From positions 123,009,503-123,073,502 of the forward strand of contig CM041783.1 in assembly GCA_023374045.1 (NCBI GenBank): a stretch of 64,000 bases of DNA. Direction: 5' to 3'. Of this stretch, positions 35,149 to 46,949 are shown piece by piece. The DNA is from Limonium bicolor (lineage: Eukaryota > Streptophyta > Magnoliopsida > Caryophyllales > Plumbaginaceae). Within the stretch, counting starts at the first letter, position 1; each line of letters opens with the position of its first letter. The position numbers and the translations under genes are program-made. The notes beneath the pieces were generated by a model. The model ran no database searches. It was not told where the DNA came from and saw only the letters and a list, made by a program, of their open reading frames with translations.

Positions 35149-37040
35149 CAGGCTTATTTCCACATACAGTAACGGTCTGATGAACTGGAACAACCGAATA
35201 CACAATACAAATGCAGTACTCAACTCGCTTCTTTACTATACCGAGTCTACAATATATGGATGCCGACAACATATTCGGTCTTACACCTCTTTCAATACAT
35301 AAGTAATTAAATCTAACTACCCATGCAACCCACCGACCCCGTCCTACTCTCGAACAGTAACATCTTCGGTGTACCTGAAAAATAAAAACTTGGGGCTCAG
35401 CTTAACGCTGCATATGAAATTCGCATACCCCGAGCGCTAACCGGGGTACGCCGACTAATTTGTCGGATATACATGGAGTTCATTTAGTCAAACAACATGC
35501 ATCATAGCAATACAATATATATGTATATTACTCGAGGAATCTACATCTAATCACGGAACACAATTCCTAACTAACATAACAAGGTTGTTAGTTGTATCAT
35601 TTTACTCTTAGGCCTTGAGGGTTATACCTCACTATGCCTTGTTTACTTATTCAATACCTCACCCGCTCTCTCAGGTTACGTATTCATATACACACCCATT
35701 CTCTTGGGCTACTCGTACTATACTCACCCATTCTCTCGGGTTACTTATACTCATTATCTCACCCACACTCTTGGGTTAATTATACTCAAGCTATTGTAGA
35801 TTCTCGAGACACTACAGGTCTCCTACGTCACGCTAGTTACTCTTAATACATTCTCCGGCCAAAACTCATGGCATTCGAGCATAGTCTTACTTCCCCGATT
35901 TCGACCCTACTCTGGGTCTAGCATGGTGGAAAGGTTCAACTAGCTCACGGAACTCTCTCTTAGTTCCTAACTCTTTTACATAGGTCCGACTACTCTCGGA
36001 CTACTCTCATTCCCATACGCTCCTCTCTCGGAGTTATAATAACATTATGTGTTTTAGTCTAGAAGCATCACTCTCGATGTTTCTAATGACTTTGGGAACA
36101 ATACACAAGTTCGGTTAATCTTAGGTTTTAAGAGTTACCCACACGTTTCACTTACTCATACTTTATGTTATTTTCTTATACTGGGTAAAATCCTCATTTA
36201 GGAGGTCGACCATGTCCCAAGGGAGCTACTAATCCCTTAGGTCTCTTTTACCTTCTTTACTAGTTCACATCTTCGGACTATCTTTAATCCTCTTGGAGTA
36301 GGTTCACTTATCTTTCCACTATCATTTGTTTCGTGGATTGTGTCATTATGGTTTACTAACCGTTATCGGGTAATTACTCAACCCGTACATCTCTGCACAT
36401 TCTAGGGAGTTCATATGTTTGCGTTATCGTTATACTTTTACAGATAGTTTGTGTGTTTGCACGTTTTATATATCAAAAGCATCGACCCGATCTATGGGTC
36501 TCTAGCCAAACGTTACTCACTATGAGTCAGTCTTTACTCTATGTTAGACCACACCGGCATACAAGTATGTTTGCTAATTCAACATACAACATGACATACA
36601 TAATCAAACAAGGGATTATTTTCATGCTTTAGTCTGATTAAGCCGGCACACAACACACAAATCAACGTAACTCGGTTAGCACGCGGAGTATGAGAAAATC
36701 ATACCTTTCACCGTGGTTTTTACTTTTACCGTGTCATCTCACCATGCTCGGGTCACGCACGATTCTCTAATAATGTTTCAAACATTATTATTAATACTAG
36801 GCTGATACGGTACATAATAAAATGCTACTCCCGTACATACCCCGTTATCCCGTTATCCCGTTATCACGGTTTTACTCTTGTTAACTTGAGTTCTCACTTC
36901 TCAATCACTTCTAACACTTTCTTACACTTCCTAGGGCCTTTACTTGTCACCCAAACAAGGCCTTAAATCTTATAACATCATAACATTCTAACCCCCATCA
37001 TTAGAAACCTTTAAAACACTTTCTGTAGGATTCTGGGGGT

Positions 37041-37370
37041 GGTCCGGGACTTGGTCCCTACCTTAAGACCCGGACCAATGCTGGTATTAACTCTCGGCCA
37101 TATTTTTGAAGTGGTCCGGGACCTTATACATCTCTTAAGTCCCGGACCAAACCTGCACTCGAACTCTCGGCATGAATTTCAATATGGTCCGGGCCTTGTC
37201 CATATCTCTAGTCCCGGACCAGGTGCAGACTTCTATCCTCGGCTATTATTTAAGGGGTGGTCTGGGACATGGGCAGGGACTTAAGTCCTGGACCTATCAA
37301 ACTGAAAAACACTCGGGGGTATTTTAGGGGGTGGTCCGGAACATGGTCCTAGACCTAGTCCCGGACCCTG
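37041..37370 (-). repeat. Hairpin array in C2, five units of about 73 bp
   Basis: GGTCCGGGAC-type left arms start at 37041, 37113, 37186, 37259 and 37333. Each is followed about 25 bases later by GTCCCGGACC-type right arms. Spacing is 72-74 bp, and ACTCTCGGC-like sequence recurs in the linkers. Confidence 0.87.
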
Positions 37371-39532
37371 CTGCAATTTTGACAGATTTGGCATTTTCCA
37401 AATCTGTTTACAACCTCATTCTTTCACCCTTTAATTCTCTAATCTTCCCCACACATAATCTACATGTTTTAGCCTCTCATTAATCATCTAAACCACCTTA
37501 ACAAATCATCAAGTCCTCTCACTATCTCTTGATTATTTCGCTCAAATTCACTTATATTTCACAACTAGTTTTCTTGTTCTTTTACTTCCTGTAACAGATT
37601 TTGGAACACTCTTCTTACCATTCCAACTTCCATCTTTAATGCCATTCCCAGCACTCCAAGATAATGCACTTCTCATGCCAAGGTTTATGTCTCAACCTTA
37701 AACCTTAAATTCTCATTGTTTTTCTAAAACTCCTAGGCACTTAAACCATCTTTTGCTACAGATTTTGCACATCTCTTCTATCCTTAAGAAAGCATCCCCA
37801 AGGTGGTTTTCTAAGCCAAATCAATCTCCATACATACCTAGCCACTCCTAGGTTATTCTGCGCTCAAACCAACACTTAATCCACTTAGATTTCTACACCA
37901 ATTTTGCCATAACTTGGGTACTTCTCTTAACATTACCCAAAGCTCATTTCATCACATCATTCATCCTAAAACTAGCCAAACCACAAGGGTTCTATGAGCA
38001 CATAAATAAACCATCAATACTCATCAAATTCTCCAAATGCAACACAATACATAATTCACAAAATGTTTTCTCACTTGCATTATTTCTAAGCAAGCACATT
38101 ATTATCACAACTCTCCTCATCTCAGCAAATCACATTCCAATATACATTTGGGTTCATTCATTCTTTTATTTCCCCTTCCCAATTCTAGAAACATTAAATT
38201 AGGCTCCAATGTAGTTATTTACCTCTTGTTCACAAGCCTCTCTGCTTTTCACTCCACTTTTTCCTCTTCTCTTTTCTCTTGCTTGCAAATCGGCCAAAGA
38301 CCATGGAATTTCCCATCTCCAAATCAACATTCAAGGTAAGAAATGAGTTCAAGTAGAAACACTTAAGCTCATAAATTAGAAATGCTTAAAGCTCTAAGAT
38401 GGGTGATTACCTTAAAACTCTAAGATGGGGTTTTGGTCAAGAATCAAAGAGTAACTCCCTCCAAGCTTTTAGGGATTGAAACATTGCTCATAAAAGAGAA
38501 TAAACAAGGCTCCATTAGAGACCAAAATCGGCCAAGGTATAATATGGAGGAAACAAGACTTTTTCATGGATATTTTTACCTTGATAGAAAGAGGAAGCTT
38601 CAAGCTTCCTAATGGTGTGCTTTTCTCTTTAAATGGCCAACACCCATCAAAATGAACTTCAAGCTTTTGGGATTTTTAAAAGAGGGAAATGTAGAGTTTG
38701 ATGAGAGGAGTTTGAATATGCGATTATTTTTCAATTCGGAGCAAGGATGAGACTTGGGCAAAGAGAAGAAGATGGAGAACCTTGCTTGAGCTCCCATGTT
38801 GTTCAGCACCAGAGAGGGAGGAAGGAAATCGTGGAGAAGGGGGAAAAAGGAAGAAGAAGGGAAAGTGAGAGGAAAGAGAGTGAGGGAAATATTTAATGCC
38901 TTTGCTTTCTGCTTTTCTCTCTCCTTCTTTTCTTTCTTTCTTTCTTTATTTACTAACTAATAAGCAAGAGAGGGGGAGACTGCTTATCTAATAAAACCGG
39001 CCCCCACTAGCTAGTTAAGCTGGAGCATTTTTCGGTTTCTGACAGAAAACGCTCGTTATTTTACCCGGTTTGGCACTATTCACTAACCGGGCCCGTTTTT
39101 CGGATTTTCTCATTTCTTTATTTTTACTGGCTATTAAGCTTCCATTAATACTTATTTATAGTTATTAAATCAACTATAATTTTTACGGGTCCGTTTGACC
39201 ACTTAAAGTCACGTTTTCGGGTTTTCTCGAAAAATGTGCTTTAAAACTCCGTTAGCGTTTTAATCCATTATTTGGATCCGTTTTCTTCGGGAATCACTCC
39301 CGTATACTAATTAGGCCTAAATAAGCCTTAGGAATCCATCTCGGACCCTAACGAGATCATATATCTCTTATATTTATTTAATGCGCGTTTTAGCGTTTTT
39401 CGCGTTTTACACATTTTCTCTTTTCTTTTGGTTTTATTCTCTTTACCAATACTCTTTAGGCACCATTAGGCCTTTAATAATCATATTAGAGTAATCGAAT
39501 CACGATTTCTAGGTCCGGGGTATTAAAGTAAG

Positions 39533-41855
39533 CCTTGGTTGGGCTTGCGGGTGGTAGTAATCCAAGAAGGAAAACAACCATAACATAATAGAGAGGGAGT
39601 TAAAGCAACTGTAGACATCAACCCCCAAACAAACGCGTGACCGGAACGACCGGTTTCCTCACCCCCCATAATATATATATATATATAGCTAAGAGCTCCA
39701 TTATGGAACCTATCACATCCATACACCATATGTTGCTACAACCAGGTTAAACACTCAAGGGAGGTAAACTTACTGACACGCACACACAACACACAACTAA
39801 CTCACGCGTAGCCGTGGTTAGAACGTTCCCATGGTTTGGGGTGTTAAATCCGAATACCGATCTATTATGTGATCCTAGAGTCGGTTCGCTAAGGTTTAGC
39901 ACATATTTGAGGTTAAACGGTATTGGAACCAAGTACGCCACATAAATGTATTACTGTAAACTCATTTCATGCTTATTCATGCAAGGTGGCAAATACACAG
40001 AAAAAAACAGGTTGGCATACAAGCTGGTGTAATCCGGTAGAACACAGGTTGCAAGAAAACCATACCTTGGTACCTGCTACGTTTGTTTTCCACTGAATGC
40101 AACTCCTTTACACAATTTAGTAATGTCGGTTAATTACCGTACTTACCCCGTTGACTCGTTAAATAACTTCACATTATTAACTTGTTTTACTTCCACATTT
40201 TACTACAACTTTTCACCCACTCAATAGTCATTATAACTCACCAAACATGTCTTAAACAACCTTATAACATCATTACCTATCAATCCCCATCATTACATGC
40301 CATTTACTAACCTTAAATAACATTTTTAGGGTGGTCCGGGACTTGGTCCTTACCTTATGTCCCGAACCAACACTTAAACGAACTCTCGAGTGAAAATTGA
40401 CATTGGTCCGGGTCTTTGTACCGACCCCAAGTCCCGGACCAAGGTGTTTGTGCAACTCTCAGCCAGTTTTTGTATATTGTCCGGGACTTTACCCTGGAAC
40501 CAAGTCCCGGACCAAATTTACAGATTTACATTTTTAACATTTACAAGCCTTGTTCTACTTGTTCTCTTCACCCATTGTTTACCCTAACTTCACACATGAA
40601 ATTAGGCATATTCTAATACGAAAATAACACTTTGAACCTCCTTAAATCATTGTCCAAACTTATTACTCAATCTCTTGCCAAAAATTCCTAGCACTTGTAA
40701 TATTTTTCCTTAGATTTCTAAGTGGTATACTATGCCTACTACTTTAACTAACCAAAATGTTACCTCACCACCATTACCACTACTCCAAAAGAATTATTTC
40801 TCACATACACCTCCCATACACAAACTCCTTCTATTTTTCCACAAGTTCACACCTAGACCTTCACAAGGCATTATTTTTGCTTTGTTTACCAAAATTTGCA
40901 CAAGACTTAACCACACTCCCACCATGACCTTGGTGTATCAAACTCACCCATTTAAACTCTAAATCCTCCAAGACAACTTCTAAGTCAATTTAACACTCAA
41001 GGACACCTTAATTCACTTTCTTTTACCAATATAACCTTCAACAATTCCTAGTACAACCTAGGTCACCAAACTTCATTTAAACACCTAAAACTCCTTGTTT
41101 ACTTTCCAAATTTTGACATTACTTCTCTTGTATCATCTTACACCGAAACACATTGTTTTTCACTTTTAAACAATCCAAGAACACTCAATTCCTTAATACA
41201 CATTCTTACACACAAACACATGGTTTTTCATCCTTTAACCATCAAGACATTCATCTTCACAAGGAAGGTCCTTTACACACAACTACTCCTTAAACTTCAC
41301 TACATCATAATATAGTGCATAAACTTAAATTGATTGGCACTTAGGCCCTTAAATAACGTGGGTCTTAGGCCCTTAAATTGCACAAATCTTAAACACTGAA
41401 TTTTCCACATAATAATTGCCTTTAACTTGCAAATACACACAACATAACATATGCCCTTAATAACCTCCTTGTGGATAGTTTTCAATCTCATTTCCCGTTG
41501 GCTCTTTAGGTTGTTTTATAAGGAAATTTAAGCTCATTTTCCTAAAGCACAAAGACTACATTAAGAGAGGTCATTTACCTCTTCTCTCCAAGATTTTCTC
41601 ACTTGTTTTCTCGTGTTCTTTCTTGATTGAAAATCGGCAAGGGGCTTTGATCACTTGTCAATATTCTAACCAACACACATATAAGGGTAATGAGTATTAA
41701 GCTTCACACTTAAACTCATAATTAAACCCTAGATTTACATAAGTGTATTAAAACACTAAAATGGAAGTTTACCTTGGATTTGAATGTGAGTTTGAATAAG
41801 TAGCAAGAGAGGACTCCTCTTAGTCCTTTGAATATCACTTCAAGCTACTAAAAAG
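39533..41855 (-). repeat. Element C 5' LTR, piece 2
   Basis: It resumes with CCTTGGTTGGGC, which aligns with C3 from about 42640, and runs to 41855, where C3 begins. An AT dinucleotide run is at 39669-39687. No gene was seen; frames are under 80 codons. Confidence 0.75.
40333..40515 (-). repeat. Hairpin array in C 5' LTR, three units of about 73 bp
   Basis: GGTCCGGGAC, GGTCCGGGTC and TGTCCGGGAC left arms at about 40333, 40405 and 40478, with GTCCCGGACC or GTCCCGAACC right arms. The period is 72-73 bp, as in C2. Confidence 0.85.
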
Positions 41856-41935
41856 TGTAACACCCCTACTACGCACTTAACAATAATCGAAATCGCAGCG
41901 GTAATAACAACTAAACGGTTCGCTGCTACAACGCC

Positions 41936-41957
41936 GTTAACCACCCACGTGGTTAAC
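41936..41957 (-). other. Conserved stem-loop near LTR end, C3 copy
   Basis: Arms GTTAACCAC and GTGGTTAAC form a perfect 9-bp stem with loop CCAC, extendable by GCC/GGC. A second palindrome, GTCTGAT/ATCAGAC, follows about 30 bases later. Confidence 0.82.
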
Positions 41958-43238
41958 AAGGCAGAATAAATACAAGCGTATCGGTCTGATGATCAGACTC
42001 CCGAGCATAGAACTAATAATCTTTAATACATAAACATAATACCGAGTTTGTAACTACATCCATAACTGTAAACTGTACACCACAATCTGTCACCTGTAAA
42101 CGACCGTCACTGTAATACAAACGGTACCAAAATATATCGCCACGGGAGCACAGGCGCATCCCGGACTCAACATCCAAAAATAACCAAAAGTATTCCTGCA
42201 ACCTAGGATCTGTAGCCATTCCGCTTCCTCGATCCTCATCCTGCAGTAAAAGAAATACGGAGCCCCCGAGGGGGTCAGTAACCCTTGGCTGGTATGGTTA
42301 ACGCGCAGCCCATCGGCTATCGGGATACGCGCAACTAATTGTCATGATGACATGGCATTCATTTTTAAACATACAACATATAAATCATAGCAAGATTATT
42401 GCACAACATCATCACACATAACATATAAGAACGTAACCTTTTAGGAAACGAACCAACTTAATTAGGTCCCATGGAGAGCCTAGAGAATGTTGCCAAACTC
42501 ATGCTAAGCTCGTTATATAACTTGTTACCGTCCTGCTAGATTGAACGAATAACTTAACACAAGGTGCCTCGGATATAGTGATCCAAGCACACCGAACAAA
42601 ACATAGTATGCCCCTGTGGCCCGACGTGAGTCAGTAAAATAGCCTTGGTTAAGCTAAAGGGAAGGTTGGAAACCAAATTGGAAAACAACCATAACATACA
42701 AAGAGAATCGAACCGGTTATGACATCGCTCCCAACTCACACGCTGGCTGGAAAAGATGGACTCCTCACTTCCCACGTTAGCACTAGTTTAGAAGTTCAAC
42801 ATTGAACTCAATAAACAAATCACAAACTATTGGTTAAGTCTTGTTAGACCAACAAGGGAAGAGAGAGTCATACTTAACAGTACAAGATATTTAACAACTG
42901 TAAACTCGTACATGACTTAAGTCTTACAAGGTCATAAACACACAGAAAAACAAACAAACACAACGGTTGTAAACCGGTAGGCAACAGACTGTAAGAAAAC
43001 CATACCTGGTCCTTGCTTCGATTGATTTTCACCGTAGGCCACTCCTCTACATAATTAAGAATGTCGGTTAATTAACTTACTTAACTTCGAATTTTACCAA
43101 ACATTTTACATGGTTATATGACATGTTTTAATGCCCAAACTTATCCTTGATTACCTACATTATACCCCCTAGGGTTAACTACTTAAGCCACACTTTGTTT
43201 GTTTTTTTTTGTCTTTTTGTTTTTTTTTTACAAGTTTT

Positions 43239-43650
43239 GGTCCGACCGACCTTACCGACCGACCTTACACAAGGTCGGTCCATTCCAGAACATATTACCG
43301 TTAAAAATTCTACTCCGACCAACCTTGCAAGTTCGGTCACAAGTTCGGTCTATTCCCGAAAGTTTCTTTCCTTTGGAAATTCCGGCCCGACCGATCTTGG
43401 CAAGTCCGGTGGCAAGATCGGTCGATTCCTGAGACTCACTTAAGTACAAAAATTTAGGCATGACCGACCTTGTAAGTCCGGTCCCAAGGTCGGTCTATTC
43501 CAGAGACTCAATCCGTACTAAAAATCCATGCCCGACCAACCTTGCAAGTCTGGTCCCCAAGGTCGGTCCATTCCAGAGACCATTTCTCGCAGGGTAAACT
43601 GGGCTCGACCGACCTTGCAGGTCCGGTCCCCAAGGTCGGTCTGCTCCAGA
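43239..43650 (-). repeat. Hairpin array in C3, six units of about 73 bp, different core
   Basis: Left arms CGACCGACCTT (or CGACCAACCTT) start at about 43241, 43314, 43387, 43461, 43532 and 43605. Each has a right arm AAGGTCGGTC and a central AAGTCCGGTC. Spacing is 71-74 bp. Position in the LTR and period match C2, but the core sequence differs. Confidence 0.87.
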
Positions 43651-45830
43651 CCCTTGTTTTTAATTGCCCATTTAACTCCAAACTTCACCTCATAAATCCT
43701 AGTATGTTCTAACCTTATTTGGGCACTTCAAACACACCTTAAGACCTCCATTAAACTCCTTAAATCATTCATCAAAAACCTCCTCAACCTTACACAAATT
43801 CCTATACAAAGGTTGGCACATGCAATACTTTTCCCTAAGTTTGCATGGGGTGTTTTATACCTATAACTAGCACTAGTCTCATATGTTTCCTCACTACTAC
43901 TACATCCTATCCCAAACATCTTTTCTTCATAAACCACTAAGATTGCACAAGCCCTAAACACAATCCCAAAACACTCATTTGCATTCTAAATCCTCTAAAA
44001 TAATGCTTAAGTCCTTTTTAAACCTTAAAATACCTTAGTCCATATTTCTTTCCCTAGTAGAACACTTAACCACCCTAAACACTTCCTAAATCATTAAAAC
44101 TCATTCTAAACACCTAAAACTTCTTATACATTATCTAAATTTCGACATGGGTTCTCCTAAAGCATTACTAAGCCAAAACACATTGTTTTCACCATTAAAC
44201 AATCAAGAACACTAAAATCCATCAAGAACATTCTTGTACACAAAAATTCACTCATTTAACACTACATCACAATATAGTGCATAATTTAAATTGCTTGGCA
44301 CTTAGGCCCTTAAATAGCATGGCTCTTAGGCCCTTAAGATGCATAAACCTTAAACACTGAATTTCCACAATATATTTGCCTTTGTCCTGCAAATACACTC
44401 AACAACACATATGCCCTTTTACTAGTCTCCTTGAGAACATTTTACTAAGTCATTAACCATTGGCTCCTTAGATCATTTTAATAAGCAACATAAGCTCATT
44501 TCTCCTAAGACTTTAAACTACATTAGGTTAGCACATTTACCTCTTTTCCTCACAACTTCTTTCTTGTTTCCTTGTTTAAAAATTGGTAAGGGTGTTTGAT
44601 TTCTTGTCAACTTCTAAACATTATACAAATGATAAAATGAGTATACAAGCTTTATGCTTCATCTCATTGTAAACCCTAGATACATATATTGTCTTAGAAC
44701 ATTTAGATGATTGTTTTACCTTGGATATGAAAGAGAGTTCGGATATGTAGCAAGAGAGGACTCCACCAAGCCCTTGGAAGATTCAAATGAAGCTAGAACA
44801 AGCAAGGTAAAGGGCACCATTAATGGTGTTTTTCGGACAACATACAAACATGAAGGAAATGTTATTTTTCTTTGAGTTTCATTACCTAGAAGCAAAGGAG
44901 AACAATAATATGTGAAAAGATGAGCTCAAGCTCCTCCCATGGAGATTCCTCTTGGCACCAAAATGGAGCTCTTGGAATTTTGAGAAGATAGGATTGAAGA
45001 GCTTGATGAGACTAAGAGAATGGTGGTCTTTGTTTTTGATTTGGCAAAGTGAGCTAGGAGATAATGACAATGGATGTTGGGGTTGGTGTTGGTACTATTG
45101 CAAAACCGTGAATGGAGAGCAAGAAGGAAGTAGAAGAGAGGTTGGAGACGTGGGAAATGAAGAGGGAAATGAGAGAATGAAGTTTGATTACTTTGGAAAT
45201 TTTTAGTTAAAGTAAATAGTGACTCACTTTATTAATTTGCTTACTTGATAAACTAACAAGGGGGAGATGACTCACCCTTATAAAAACCGGCCCCCATTAA
45301 GTAGTAAGGGGTGTTTTAGTCTTTGTTGACCAATTAACTTACTTATATTGACATATGTTATAAACTTGCTTATTTTGGTTACTATTCACTAAAACAAGGC
45401 ACATAGTTATGAAATTTTTGATTTCCCATTGACTTAGACTTCCTAATGTGGTACTAAGTAGTACACATGTTAATTAAAGAGTAATGATGGACATTTAGCC
45501 ATTCAAAACTCATTTACAAGACAATTTTTCAAAAACGTGCTTTAAGACTCCTTAAAGCACATTTTGTGTTTTAACTTGTTTTCAAGCTTGGTTTTCTTTG
45601 GTATTTGGTTTATTATATTCATTAACACCTAAATGAAGTCTTGATAAGCTTATTAGGTCTTAATCAAGCTTATCCCAAGCTTAGAGCACATTTTAGCCCT
45701 AATTGACTTTAAGGTACTTATTTGTGTTTTCTATGGTTTAAATTGTTTACTAATGTTTCTAAGACTCTTTTTAGTCTTAAAATACCATATTTTAATGTTT
45801 AAACCACATACAAAGGTTTGGGGTATTTCA

Positions 45831-45850
45831 ATCTACCCCCCTTAAAAGAA
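45831..45850 (-). other. C3 polypurine tract
   Basis: The minus strand reads TTCTTTTAAGGGGGGTAGAT before TGAAATACCCC, the same layout as at 20780-20800. Confidence 0.82.
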
Positions 45851-46139
45851 CTTTGTCCCCAAAGTTCACACTTCCACATATCCTAAATATTAGAAAAGGA
45901 CACGGGAATTCTCATAAAACCATATCCCATAACAACATTAACAACATACTTACACAACATCGGACACAAGGTCTATACGACAACATCATTCAGACATAAC
46001 GGTCTGTAACATAACAACATAACATAGACGATGTATTTAAATACACGTCGCACACACATAACCGAAACGGCTCTACCCACCTTAAAATAGGGGTACGCCC
46101 CGTACCCTATACATACAAATACTAAGAAGTAAACAACAA
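45851..46139 (-). other. C3 3' untranslated region
   Basis: Sequence between the chromodomain fragment and the PPT, with short CAACAT-rich repeats and an ACGGTCTG/CAAGGTCT motif also present in the 3' region of element C. No gene. Confidence 0.6.
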
Positions 46140-46291
46140 TGGGTACTTCGCCTTCATCTTATCTTCCAGCTCCCAAGTGGCCTCCTCAACGTCCTGGTTA
46201 GACCAGAGAACCATCACCAGTCTCACTGACTTATGTCGAGTGTCTCGAGTCTTAGTATCTAGAATCCGTACCGGAGTCTCCAATGATCGCA
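46140..46291 (-). pseudogene. C3 integrase chromodomain end (fragment)
   Basis: On the minus strand the frame reads a chromodomain tail: ETPVRILDTKTR, then VLWSNQDVEEATWELEDKM and KYP. This is close to Tekay/Del chromodomains (PVxILD...VKVLW...EEATWE). It lies about 300 bases before the PPT, as expected. The protein is cut at about 46291 by element E. It shows that the C LTR family has, or had, an autonomous chromovirus member. Confidence 0.8.
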
Positions 46292-46477
46292 TGGTCGGCT
46301 CTAATTTTCTTTTGCTATGTACCTTTTGTGTTTTGCCGAACCTTTTGTAATGACTATACTTTGTAATTGTTTTTACCCCACTCTAGGGAGGAATATAAGT
46401 TATATTTTTCACCATCTTTATTAATTTGTCTGCCGGAGTATTTCTTTTTTTAGGCTAATTTGTTTATTACTGTGGCA
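46292..46477 (-). repeat. Possible short 3' LTR of element E
   Basis: Minus strand: AAAAAAGGGGGAGAA (46492-46478) could be a PPT, followed by TGCCACAG at 46477 and ending GAGCCGACCA at 46292. If so the LTR is only 186 bp, short for this lineage, so it may be truncated. No second copy is in the window to test it. Confidence 0.4.
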
Positions 46478-46648
46478 TTCTCCCCCTTTTTTGAATGGTG
46501 TACATATGGTCTCCTTATGCAAGCCATGTTAGTTAAGTGTTTGCCCTTACAGTATAAGCAGCTTGTGGCTTATTGACTGAACTTTTGTTTTTAGTAACCG
46601 AATCTTTTTCTTTCAAAGTATGGCTGTTTGGCCGGATTTTTCTTTCAA

Positions 46649-46896
46649 GGCATGATAACCTGCGGCTCGTTGGCCGATGCTTACTTTCAAGGCATGATAG
46701 TCTGCGGCTCATTGGCCGGTGCTTACTTTCAAGGCATGATAGCCTGCGGCTCGTTGGCCGGTGCTTACTTTCAAGGCATGATAGCCTGCGGCTCATTGGC
46801 CAGTGCTTACTTTCAAGGCATGATAGCCTGCGGCTCGTTGGCCGGTGCTTACTTTCAAGGCATGATAGCCTGCGGCTCGTTGGCCGGTGCTTACTT
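46649..46896 (-). repeat. 42-bp tandem repeat, six copies
   Basis: GGCATGATAGCCTGCGGCTC starts units at 46649, 46691, 46733, 46775, 46817 and 46859, with only single-base differences. It is located between the integrase stop and the PPT. The unit is divisible by three, so long frames appear on both strands; I do not count them as genes. Confidence 0.9.
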
Positions 46897-46949
46897 TTGT
46901 TTTTTTTTTCAAAAAAAAATAATGCCGGTTTATTAAAGAATCTTAAATT

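Larger units (their letters stand above)
35024..39527 (-). mobile_element. Solo LTR C2 with TSD GTAAG
   Basis: A 4.5-kb LTR of the C family stands alone in minus orientation. It begins TGTAACACCCC, ends GGGGTATTAAA (one base off the expected ACA), and is flanked by GTAAG at 35019-35023 and 39528-39532. The sequence on either side joins into one C-type LTR when compared with C3. It carries the conserved PBS-side stem-loop, a hairpin array and a TTTCTTTC microsatellite near 38930. A solo LTR is the usual product of unequal recombination between an element's two LTRs. Confidence 0.85.
19600..41855 (-). mobile_element. Element C: large coding-poor LTR element, interrupted
   Basis: Read on the minus strand: 5' LTR pieces (41855-39533 and 35023-33982), initiator-Met PBS (33934-33923), internal sequence (33922-31424 and 23200-20801), PPT (20800-20780) and part of a 3' LTR (20779-19600). 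B, inserted at 23206-31418, and solo LTR C2, at 35024-39527, carry their own target duplications. Without B the internal region is about 4.9 kb, and no gag-pol domain is detectable. PPT and LTR start match those of C3, which keeps a chromodomain end. I infer a LARD-like derivative of a Tekay/Del-type element. That both LTR parts belong to one element is inferred from PBS and PPT orientation, because the two pieces do not overlap. Confidence 0.68.
41856..45830 (-). repeat. C3: complete 3' LTR of a C-family element
   Basis: On the minus strand the LTR runs from TGAAATACCCCAAACC (45830) to GGGTGTTACA (41856), 3,975 bp, with the PPT and chromodomain end to its right. It is inserted in the C 5' LTR; its own right end is outside the window, so the duplication (AAAAG at 41851-41855) cannot be checked. 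It carries the stem-loop (41936-41957) and a hairpin array (43239-43650). Confidence 0.82.

Noticed and set aside
43239..43650. CRISPR-like look: short palindromic units with regular 73-bp spacing and differing spacers
   Set aside because: Located in plant LTRs, with imperfect units, few copies, no cas genes and the same architecture in homologous LTRs; not a CRISPR array.
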